Under the pieces are notes generated by a model. That model made no database searches and was not told the DNA's origin. It saw only the letters and a program-made list of their open reading frames with translations. The position numbers and the translations under genes were made by a program. This document shows, piece by piece, positions 6,564 through 12,163 of a stretch of 12,163 nt of DNA. Source of the DNA: Bacteroidota bacterium (GTDB lineage: Bacteria; Bacteroidota; Bacteroidia; Bacteroidales; Prolixibacteraceae); contig JAUYTA010000290.1 of assembly GCA_030695265.1 (NCBI GenBank), positions 1-12,163 on the forward strand, given 5' to 3'. How positions within the stretch are numbered: the first letter of the stretch is position 1; each line of letters opens with the position of its first letter.

Positions 6564-7019
6564 TTATCTAAAAATACTGGATATGGAAGACCAGATAATC
6601 CCGATTACAGCAAGTCCACTCAAAATATAGGTAGCAATCAAGCCGGTTCCAATCCATTTCGATACATTGGGAGTTAAATCTCCAGCTTCAATGAATTTTT
6701 CAACTCCATAGAAATTCGGGATACTACTGTCAGAAAACAGATAGGCAATTAAAACCACCGAACCTAAAAATCCAATTGCAATAAGTGCACTTTTTGTTGC
6801 TTTTTTGTCGGTGATAGTGTTTACGAATTCCAATATTAACGCAGCAGCAATGGCTATGCCGAACAATATATATGCCCAAAATAAATTCACGTTAACCCAA
6901 GTGTCCATACTTGGATCCAAAACATTTTCGTTAAGGTTGGATAACAGCGAAATTACAAGAAATACAGTAATGCCCAGAAATACCCATAACATTATTGTTG
7001 TTATTTTAGCAAATTTCAT
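6564..7019 (-). CDS. Uncharacterised four-TM membrane protein of the exb operon
   Basis: This 151-residue protein has no enzyme motif that I can recognise. Four hydrophobic segments are visible (about 8-27, 44-66, 77-96 and 121-148), giving both termini on the same side of the inner membrane. The loop between helices 3 and 4 (97-120) is polar and acidic and contains PNFYGVEKFIEAGDLTPNVSKW. It starts 8 bases after the exbB stop and precedes both exbD genes, so it is cotranscribed and probably made in stoichiometry with the motor. Genes of this kind between exbB and exbD are, as I recall, common in Bacteroidota, and none has a proven role. It could be an accessory subunit or assembly factor of the ExbBD complex; that is inference. 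Confidence 0.85.
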   Translation of the reverse strand: MKFAKITTIMLWVFLGITVFLVISLLSNLNENVLDPSMDTWVNVNLFWAYILFGIAIAAALILEFVNTITDKKATKSALIAIGFLGSVVLIAYLFSDSSIPNFYGVEKFIEAGDLTPNVSKWIGTGLIATYILSGLAVIGIIWSSISSIFR

Positions 7020-7027
7020 AGGATTAT

Positions 7028-7843
7028 TTATTTTTTAGAATTGTATTTTACCAGGATGTCAATCAATGAAATTGAAGCATCTTCCATGCTGTTAACAATG
7101 CCGTCAATTTTTGATACACAATAGTTGTAGAATACCTGAAGAATCATAGCAACAACAAGTCCGAATACAGTTGTGATCAAAGCGACTTTGATACCACTGG
7201 CAACCAATGTCGGGCTGATATCACCTGCAACCTCGATAGCATCGAAAGCACCGATCATACCGATAACTGTTCCCATGAAACCAAGCATTGGTCCAAGAGC
7301 TATGAACAGAGCGATCCAGCTTAAACCTTTTTCAAGTAGGCCAGCCTGAACGCCACCATAGGCAACAACTGTTTTTTCAACCACGTCCAATCCTTCGTGC
7401 GACCGGTCTAATCCCTGGTAGAAAATACTTGCAACTGGTCCACGTTCGTTACGGCAAACTTCTTTTGCAGCTTCGATACCACCAGAGTTCAATGCATCTT
7501 CAATCTTAACAAGTAATTTTTTGTTGTTGCTGGTAGCAAGGTTCAGATAAACAACTCTTTCAATAGAAAGGGCAAGACCTAAAATCAAAGCAACAAGAAT
7601 TGAAGACATGAAGCCTGGGCCCCCTTCAATAAATTTCTGTTTCAAAGCACTGTGTAGTGATTTTCCTCCTTCTGCCTGAACTGCTGCTTTTTCTTCCGGA
7701 TCAGCAACTACAGCCGGAGCTGCTGGCTTAGCTTTTTCTACCTCGGTTGCTGCCGGGGCTGCTTTGTCCTGAGCGACTACACTGGTTGATGCTGTAACAA
7801 ACAGCATACATAGAACTGCTATTAACGCAAATAGTTTTTTCAT
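7028..7843 (-). CDS. exbB: ExbB / MotA-TolQ family proton channel protein with N-terminal extension
   Basis: This 271-residue protein is the pentameric proton-channel part of the Exb motor. Residues 1-25 look like a cleavable signal peptide (MKKLFALIAVLCMLFVTASTSVVAQ). An Ala/Pro/Lys/Glu-rich stretch follows (26-60), then membrane helix 1 (about 78-97, followed by IERVVYL), a cytoplasmic domain (about 100-170), helix 2 with GFMGTVIGMIGAF (188-200), and helix 3 with SPTLVASGIKVALITTVFGLVVA (210-232). The last two are the MotA/TolQ signature, and the channel threonines are present (T192 and T224/T225). ATG 7841-7843 gives the signal peptide. It is the first gene of the operon, and no confident promoter was found in the 158 AT-rich bases between it and the tRNA gene. 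No tonB gene is in the window. Confidence 0.95.
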   Translation of the reverse strand: MKKLFALIAVLCMLFVTASTSVVAQDKAAPAATEVEKAKPAAPAVVADPEEKAAVQAEGGKSLHSALKQKFIEGGPGFMSSILVALILGLALSIERVVYLNLATSNNKKLLVKIEDALNSGGIEAAKEVCRNERGPVASIFYQGLDRSHEGLDVVEKTVVAYGGVQAGLLEKGLSWIALFIALGPMLGFMGTVIGMIGAFDAIEVAGDISPTLVASGIKVALITTVFGLVVAMILQVFYNYCVSKIDGIVNSMEDASISLIDILVKYNSKK

Positions 7844-8001
7844 CTTGGTTTTAAATTTTAATTAGTAAATCTTCTGAATTTTTAAGTTGTATTTATTGAT
7901 GTTCTATAATTATTCAGCCTAAATATTTGAGTATATGTTTATTCCAAACGGCAAATGAACCTAAAATAATTTCAATATTAATAAGAACTAATTTTAGAAA
8001 G

Positions 8002-8089
8002 CGGAGAGAGAGGGATTCGAACCCTCGGTACCCTTTTGAGGTACACACGCTTTCCAGGCGTGCCAGTTAAGCCGCTCCTGCATCTCTCC
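8002..8089 (-). tRNA. tRNA-Ser (anticodon GGA)
   Basis: Reading the minus strand from 8089, the acceptor strand GGAGAGA pairs with TCTCTCC, and G (8002) is the discriminator. The anticodon loop TGGAAAG within GCCTGGAAAGC gives anticodon GGA, which reads UCC and UCU serine codons. A long variable arm (GTACC...GGTAC), typical of serine tRNAs, and the T arm GAGGG-TTCGAAT-CCCTC follow. The 3' CCA is not encoded. Confidence 0.97.
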
Positions 8090-8122
8090 AATACTCTTCT
8101 GGCACTCTATTTTTCAGGGCTG

Positions 8123-8153
8123 CAAATTACGAAAAAAAATACAACAACAATAA
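8123..8153 (-). promoter_or_regulatory. Possible tRNA-Ser promoter
   Basis: Minus-strand TAATTTG (8123-8129), followed by CAGCC, resembles the Bacteroidota -7 element with one base missing. TTG triplets lie about 18 bases upstream. It sits in the 67 bases between the asparaginase stop and the tRNA. The alternative is read-through from the asparaginase gene. Confidence 0.35.
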
Positions 8154-8156
8154 AAG

Positions 8157-9188
8157 CTATTCACTAATTTCTCCAATCAAACTTTTATTTAAATGGATCT
8201 TGATTTCTTCATGTTCCAATCCTTGTCCCAGTAAGAACATCAGCTTGGTTATAGCCGCTTCTGTGGTCATATCCTTACCACTTACCACTCCTGCGTTTAA
8301 CAGTTCAGAACTGGTTTCATATTGACCCATTTTGACTGCACCACCCTGACATTGAGTTACATTCAGGAATATTATTTTTCGTTTAATCGCATTTTTTATC
8401 TGGCTGATCATCCAGCGGGAAGTCGGAATATTGCCTGATCCAAATGATTCCAATACGACTCCTTTCAAGGCTGGAATATTCAGTATATTTTCAAAAACCA
8501 TTCGTCCGATGCCCGGAAAAATTTTCAGAATGACAACATTTTCGTCAAAAAGAGTCCTCACTTTCAGTATTCCTTTGAGCACTGAACGGTGAATATTCTC
8601 CTGAAAATATTTTATTTCAACTCCTGCATTTGCCAGCGGAGGATAATTAACGGATGAAAAAGCGCTAAAATCATCGGCGTGACGTTTCGAAATCCTGTTG
8701 CCTCTAAATAGTTTTGAATTGAAATATACGCAGACTTCAGGAACAATGGCTTTGCCGTTTTTTTTGGCGGCTGCAATTTGAATTGACGTTATCAGGTTTT
8801 CCTTTCCGTCAGTCCTCAAGATTCCAATCGGAAGTTGTGATCCTGTCAAAACAATTGGTTTGTCGAGGTTTTCAAACATGTAGCTTAGTGCCGAAGCAGT
8901 GTATGCCATGGTATCGGTACCGTGCAAAATTACAAATCCATCGTATTTACTGTAATTACGTTCGATGGTGTTGGCTATTTTCACCCAGATGGCCGGGGTC
9001 ATGTTTGATGAGTCGATGGGAGGTGTGAATGTAACCACCTGAAGATTGTATCCCAAACGGTTGAGATCCGGAACTTCTTCCTGAATCTGGTCAAATTTAA
9101 CCGGAACGAGAATGCCGTTGGTTGACTTTTGAACCATTCCGATGGTGCCACCGGTATATATAATGAGAATTGATGGCTTGTTTTCCAC
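8157..9188 (-). CDS. ansA: Type I (cytoplasmic) L-asparaginase, GTG start
   Basis: This enzyme hydrolyses L-asparagine to aspartate and ammonium. The 343-residue length and motifs match cytoplasmic AnsA: YTGGTIGM (11-18) with the nucleophilic threonine T15, IDSSNM (58-63) for substrate, HGTDTMAYTASAL (89-101) with T91 and D92 of the second catalytic set, and SKLFRGNR (158-165), whose lysine is probably the conserved catalytic one. No signal peptide is present, which sets it apart from periplasmic type II enzymes. The start must be GTG at 9186-9188: a TAA lies five codons upstream with no ATG between, and the next methionine (M18) is after the nucleophile. It follows tatD with a 30-base gap, so the two form an operon. 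Released ammonium and aspartate connect with the neighbouring GDH and aminotransferase. Confidence 0.95.
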   Translation of the reverse strand: MENKPSILIIYTGGTIGMVQKSTNGILVPVKFDQIQEEVPDLNRLGYNLQVVTFTPPIDSSNMTPAIWVKIANTIERNYSKYDGFVILHGTDTMAYTASALSYMFENLDKPIVLTGSQLPIGILRTDGKENLITSIQIAAAKKNGKAIVPEVCVYFNSKLFRGNRISKRHADDFSAFSSVNYPPLANAGVEIKYFQENIHRSVLKGILKVRTLFDENVVILKIFPGIGRMVFENILNIPALKGVVLESFGSGNIPTSRWMISQIKNAIKRKIIFLNVTQCQGGAVKMGQYETSSELLNAGVVSGKDMTTEAAITKLMFLLGQGLEHEEIKIHLNKSLIGEISE

Positions 9189-9218
9189 TTTGTAATATGC
9201 TTATTGACTGATGGATAT

Positions 9219-9983
9219 TTAGATTCCAAATAGTTTGCGGGCGTTCTCAGTGGTAATTTTTGCAATTTCACCAACTGTCATTTGGTGAAGATCGGCAATT
9301 TTTTGCGCAATATGTACAAGATAGGAACTTTCATTTCGTTTCCCCCGAAAAGGAACAGGTGTTAAATATGGTGAATCGGTTTCCAGTAAAAGGTTTGATG
9401 GATCTATTTTGCTGATTACCTCGTCCAATCCGCTTTTTTTAAAGGTGATAATTCCGTTGACACCAATTTTAAAACCCAGATCAATAACCAATTGTGCCTG
9501 TTCAATTGTGCCGGAGAAACTATGAAATACCCCTGTCAGGTTTTTATCTTTTTCTTCTAGCAATACATTATATACCTGCTCAAAAGAATCGCGCACATGG
9601 ATCACTACCGGTAACTGATATTCGCGGGCGAGCTTTAACTGAAAGCGGAATGCGTGGATTTGTTCTTCCAGAAAAGAGGTTTCCCAGTATAAATCGATCC
9701 CAATTTCGCCAATGCCATAAAACTTTCGTTTTTTCAGCCAGTATTCAACCACCTGTAATTCTTCCTGATAATCGTGATTCACCGAAGTTGGATGAAGACC
9801 CATCAGCGGAATACAAATGTGCGGATAGGTGTCAACCATATCTAGCAGGTTCTTTACCGACGAACTGTCAATATTGGGAAGTATAATTTTCCTGACATCG
9901 TTGGAATAAGCCCGCTGAATGATTTCATCACGGTCATGAATGAAGTCGGTTGAATAAATATGAGAATGGGTATCAATCAACAT
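9219..9983 (-). CDS. tatD: TatD-family metal-dependent hydrolase / DNase
   Basis: TatD proteins are amidohydrolase-superfamily TIM barrels that act as metal-dependent 3'-5' exonucleases, with suggested roles in DNA repair and protein quality control. This 254-residue protein has all metal ligands: H6 and H8 in DTHSHIY, E93 in GEIGID, H129 in VVIHVRDS, H154 in GVFHSFSG and D203 in LLLETDSPYLTP. The ATG at 9981-9983 fits the usual MLIDTHSH beginning; a TTG three codons upstream (9990-9992) is the only alternative. Asparaginase follows 30 bases later. TatD next to cytoplasmic asparaginase is an arrangement I recall from other Bacteroidota, with no known mechanistic link. No strong promoter was found in 9984-10159. 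Confidence 0.95.
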   Translation of the reverse strand: MLIDTHSHIYSTDFIHDRDEIIQRAYSNDVRKIILPNIDSSSVKNLLDMVDTYPHICIPLMGLHPTSVNHDYQEELQVVEYWLKKRKFYGIGEIGIDLYWETSFLEEQIHAFRFQLKLAREYQLPVVIHVRDSFEQVYNVLLEEKDKNLTGVFHSFSGTIEQAQLVIDLGFKIGVNGIITFKKSGLDEVISKIDPSNLLLETDSPYLTPVPFRGKRNESSYLVHIAQKIADLHQMTVGEIAKITTENARKLFGI

Positions 9984-10159
9984 TTTTCGCAAAATTTGAC
10001 CAAAATAAGAGAAAATTAGTCACCTGAATATGAAGCGAATATTATTTTATTGTGTCTGATGAAGAATTTATTTTGTTTCAGGGCAGATTCTGTGGTCGGA
10101 TTGTCAGCATTCGATAAATTGGTTTGTGCAATAAGCAACAATAAATCTGATGCAAATAC

Positions 10160-10207
10160 AAAAAAGGGTGTCAGGCAATAATTTTCAAAACTGAATTGCC
10201 TGACACC
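10160..10207 (-). terminator. Strong rho-independent terminator of gdhA
   Basis: GGTGTCAGGCAAT (10167-10179) and ATTGCCTGACACC (10195-10207) are perfect 13-bp complements with a 15-base loop. On the minus strand the stem is followed by C and six T (10160-10165). It lies 25 bases past the gdhA stop and isolates gdhA from tatD. Confidence 0.93.
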
Positions 10208-10232
10208 GCAGAATTTATACTGAATTGATCGA

Positions 10233-11567
10233 TTAAACGACACCCTGAGCGAGCATGGCATCGGCCACTTTTACAAAGCCACCAATATTGGCACCCACTA
10301 CATAGTTTACTTTATCTCCGTTTTTACCATATTTCACACAAGTATCATGAATTTCTTTCATAATCCGGTGCAGGTACATATCAACTTCTTCTTTTGGCCA
10401 GTTCATCCGGATCGAGTTTTGCGACATTTCCAATCCTGAAACAGCCACACCGCCTGCATTCACTGCTTTCCCAGGGGCAAAAGTAATCGCCTCGGTCAGG
10501 TAAGTGACAGCTTCGGCGGTACAACCCATGTTCGAGGTTTCTGCAACAAGAAAGCATCCGTTTTTAACCAATAGTCTGGCATCTTCCAGATTTACTTCAT
10601 TTTCGCAGGCACAGGGAATGGCAATATCGACAGCACATTCCCACGGTTTTTTACCGGCAATAAACTGAGCGCCAAATTCTTCGGCATAAGGCTGAACAAC
10701 ATCATTGTTAGATGCACGCAGTTCAAGCAAATAGTTCACTTTTTCGTCTGTAATACCTTCTGCATCGTAAATGTATCCGTCCGGACCTGAAATTGTAACT
10801 ACTTTTCCGCCCAGTTCGTTTATTTTCGTAATCGCGCCCCAGGCAACATTTCCAAATCCGGAAACACTGAATGTTTTTCCTTCAACTTCTTTCCCTAGTG
10901 TTGTGAGCATGTGCTGAACGAAATAAACAGCTCCGAAACCGGTTGCTTCCGGACGTATCAAACTTCCGCCCCAGCCAATTCCTTTTCCGGTTAAAACACC
11001 GGTAAATTCATTTTTGAGCCGTTTGTACTGACCAAAAAGAAACCCGATTTCGCGTCCACCAACGCCGATATCCCCTGCCGGAACATCGGTATTCGGACCA
11101 ATGTGACGGTAAAGTTCGCTCATAAACGACTGGCAGAATCGCATGATTTCGTTGTCAGATTTGCCTTTGGTGCTAAAATCAGATCCGCCTTTTCCTCCGC
11201 CCATCGGAAGGGTGGTCAGGCTATTTTTAAATGTTTGTTCAAATCCCAGAAATTTCAGCACACTCAATGTTACAGTCGGGTGGAAACGTAACCCACCTTT
11301 GTAAGGGCCAATGGCCGAATTGAATTCAACCCTGAACCCACGGTTGACCTGAACTTCGCCTCTATCGTCAATCCATGGAACACGGAAAATAATGGTACGT
11401 TCCGGTTCGACAATTCGTTCCAGAATTTTAGCTTTTTTGTATCGCGGATTTTTCTGGTAAACATCCCAGACCGATTCCACCACTTCCTGAACTGCCTGAT
11501 GAAACTCGCGTTCCCCTGGAGTGCGGACCTTCAGAGCCTCCAAAAATTCATTTATTTCTGCTTTCAT
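10233..11567 (-). CDS. gdhA: Glutamate dehydrogenase, hexameric small type; cofactor residues suggest NAD
   Basis: The enzyme interconverts glutamate with 2-oxoglutarate and ammonium. The protein has 444 residues, as expected for the 50-kDa hexameric class. The substrate domain has K90 in GPYKGGLRF, K114, the catalytic lysine K126 in PMGGGKGGSDF, and catalytic D166 in PAGDIGVGGRE. The nucleotide fold has SGFGNVAWG (236-244). After the second strand it reads SGPDGYIYD (260-268), with F238, P262 and D263. These are the residues of the NAD-specific Clostridium symbiosum enzyme; E. coli-type NADP enzymes have serines and a basic pocket there. The C-terminal VNYVVGANIGGFVKVADAMLAQGV is conserved. 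The start ATG 11565-11567 gives the standard N-terminus. It is a single-gene unit with its own promoter and terminator. Family certainty is high; the cofactor call is an inference. Confidence 0.96.
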   Translation of the reverse strand: MKAEINEFLEALKVRTPGEREFHQAVQEVVESVWDVYQKNPRYKKAKILERIVEPERTIIFRVPWIDDRGEVQVNRGFRVEFNSAIGPYKGGLRFHPTVTLSVLKFLGFEQTFKNSLTTLPMGGGKGGSDFSTKGKSDNEIMRFCQSFMSELYRHIGPNTDVPAGDIGVGGREIGFLFGQYKRLKNEFTGVLTGKGIGWGGSLIRPEATGFGAVYFVQHMLTTLGKEVEGKTFSVSGFGNVAWGAITKINELGGKVVTISGPDGYIYDAEGITDEKVNYLLELRASNNDVVQPYAEEFGAQFIAGKKPWECAVDIAIPCACENEVNLEDARLLVKNGCFLVAETSNMGCTAEAVTYLTEAITFAPGKAVNAGGVAVSGLEMSQNSIRMNWPKEEVDMYLHRIMKEIHDTCVKYGKNGDKVNYVVGANIGGFVKVADAMLAQGVV

Positions 11568-11595
11568 AAGTGCTTTGATTTTTAATAATAATAGC

Positions 11596-11629
11596 CAAAG
11601 TTATGACATTCACGTGTCGGATATTCCGA
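11596..11629 (-). promoter_or_regulatory. gdhA promoter with inverted repeat
   Basis: TAACTTTG on the minus strand (11596-11603) matches the TAnnTTTG -7 element exactly and gives a leader of about 20 bases before ATG 11567. No good -33 TTTG lies at the right distance. The repeat TCGGA-TAT-TCCGA (11617-11629) occupies the spacer/-33 area, and CACGTG is at 11611-11616. A weak -33 overlapped by a palindrome would fit a regulated promoter. Confidence 0.5.
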
Positions 11630-11733
11630 TTCAGCAAAAACAAATAAATATTTATGTAGCTGACAGTGTGATAGATAAATCAGCACAGATGAATGTTTAA
11701 CAACATTGGTTGACTTTCGTCAGTATTTCAAAC

Positions 11734-11747
11734 GCCCACAAATGGGC
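11734..11747. repeat. Small hairpin next to the fucosidase terminator
   Basis: GCCCA-CAAA-TGGGC forms a 5-bp stem with a 4-base loop, 10 bases beyond the larger hairpin. It may be an auxiliary stem of the terminator. The rest of 11630-11733 is AT-rich and nothing else was recognised in it. Confidence 0.35.
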
Positions 11748-11751
11748 ATAA

Positions 11752-11789
11752 ATAGAAAATCCGGAGAACTTCTGTGAATTCTCCGGATT
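11752..11789 (-). terminator. Terminator downstream of the fucosidase gene
   Basis: AATCCGGAGAA (11758-11768) and TTCTCCGGATT (11779-11789) form a perfect 11-bp stem with a 10-base loop. On the minus strand it is followed by TTCTATTTATG, an imperfect U-tract. It lies 25 bases after the stop at 11815. CTTTTG follows on the plus strand, so it may work in both directions, but no plus-strand gene needs it. Confidence 0.75.
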
Positions 11790-11814
11790 CTTTTGAGTTT
11801 TAGTCCTTTTGTAA

Positions 11815-12163
11815 TTATTTCTGAAATTCGATTTTAAATCCGATCACCTGCCAATTGGGTAATTTTGAAGGTTTACTGATAACCAACGCTTCATTTTCCT
11901 GATTCCATTTGATTTCCTCTGAACTTCCGAGCATTTTAATGGAAGCTACTTTTTGCGTGGAGACTTTTGAATTTTTGCCCAACGAAAGGATTCTGATATT
12001 GTTGGCAGGAGCTTGCATACAAAAAGCATAAAGGGCTTTGTCTTTTGTTGTAAACCGGATATCAGATGATTCATACGGACGAACATCACTTAAACCGCCG
12101 AATTGACCTTTGGGTTGGTTTTTCAATGTTGACGGGCCTTCACCATATATTTTCCATGGACGT
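11815..12163 (-). CDS. GH29 alpha-L-fucosidase, C-terminal part only
   Basis: The open frame enters from the right edge and ends with TAA at 11815-11817, giving 115 residues. It contains RPWKIYGEGPS near the edge, then SSDIRFTTKDKALYAFCM, ILSLGKNS, KMLGSSEEIKWNQENEALVISKP and a final VIGFKIEF. This series is the end of the catalytic barrel plus the C-terminal beta-sandwich of GH29 enzymes, which remove alpha-linked L-fucose from glycans. The catalytic nucleophile and acid/base lie outside the window, so activity and any signal peptide cannot be judged. A TTG at 12124-12126 could be misread as the start of a 103-residue protein, but conserved GH29 sequence continues upstream of it. A terminator follows, so this is the last gene of its unit, possibly a glycan-utilisation cluster to the right. 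Confidence 0.9.
   Translation of the reverse strand, partial: RPWKIYGEGPSTLKNQPKGQFGGLSDVRPYESSDIRFTTKDKALYAFCMQAPANNIRILSLGKNSKVSTQKVASIKMLGSSEEIKWNQENEALVISKPSKLPNWQVIGFKIEFQK

Noticed and set aside
9494..9886. A 130-codon plus-strand frame
   Set aside because: It is opposite tatD, whose metal-binding motifs are all intact.
10016..10261. An 81-codon minus-strand frame downstream of gdhA
   Set aside because: It begins inside the gdhA end in another frame and runs through the gdhA terminator. No family resemblance, so it is treated as noncoding.
11815..12126. A stand-alone 103-residue protein beginning at TTG 12124-12126
   Set aside because: The frame stays open to the window edge and the upstream codons (RPWKIYGEGPS) are conserved GH29 sequence, so this is a partial gene.
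1..12163. CRISPR array, insertion sequence, integrase, attachment site, riboswitch or a defence island around hipBA
   Set aside because: No regularly spaced direct repeats, transposase or integrase motifs, terminal inverted repeats or convincing riboswitch leader were seen; leaders are short and genes are mostly housekeeping.

Overview
The window looks like chromosomal DNA of a Bacteroidota bacterium, probably an environmental or gut-type member of the Marinilabiliales/Prolixibacteraceae area; that family-level placement is only an inference. The phylum call rests on several things seen in the sequence. Intergenic regions are AT-rich and genes mostly lack a Shine-Dalgarno sequence. Several genes have the Bacteroidota -7 promoter element TAnnTTTG a short distance upstream. 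The exbB / four-TM protein / exbD / exbD order is typical of the phylum, and a GH29 alpha-L-fucosidase lies at the right edge. Codon use and base composition look uniform, and no insertion sequence, phage gene or CRISPR array was seen.

Layout, left to right. Positions 1-1361 hold a hipBA toxin-antitoxin module on the minus strand: a HipA-family kinase cut by the window edge and a HipB-like Xre repressor. Its promoter sits inside a large near-perfect inverted repeat. Positions 1366-1457 hold two GC-rich hairpin elements. Positions 1460-2572 encode alanine dehydrogenase (minus). Across a 260-base promoter region it diverges from a class I/II PLP aminotransferase (2833-4059, plus), which converges on a DEAD-box RNA helicase (4068-5303, minus) with only 8 bases between the stops.

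A terminator at 5427-5462 closes a four-gene minus-strand operon (5483-7843). The operon encodes ExbB, an uncharacterised four-TM protein and two ExbD proteins, i.e. the proton-driven motor for TonB-type outer-membrane transport. Upstream of it lies tRNA-Ser(GGA) at 8002-8089, then a probable two-gene unit of tatD (9219-9983) and a type I L-asparaginase with a GTG start (8157-9188). Next comes gdhA (10233-11567), closed by a strong terminator at 10160-10207. The window ends with the C-terminal end of a GH29 alpha-L-fucosidase (11815-12163).

Functionally, four of the genes (alanine dehydrogenase, aminotransferase, asparaginase, glutamate dehydrogenase) move nitrogen between ammonium and alanine, aspartate/asparagine and glutamate, though they are in separate transcription units. 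The Exb motor would power TonB-dependent (SusC-type) uptake of glycans, of which the fucosidase is one processing enzyme. Most of this is ordinary core Bacteroidota genome. The best second-look items are the four-TM protein inside the exb operon, the hipBA operator architecture, and GDH cofactor residues that point to NAD rather than NADP.
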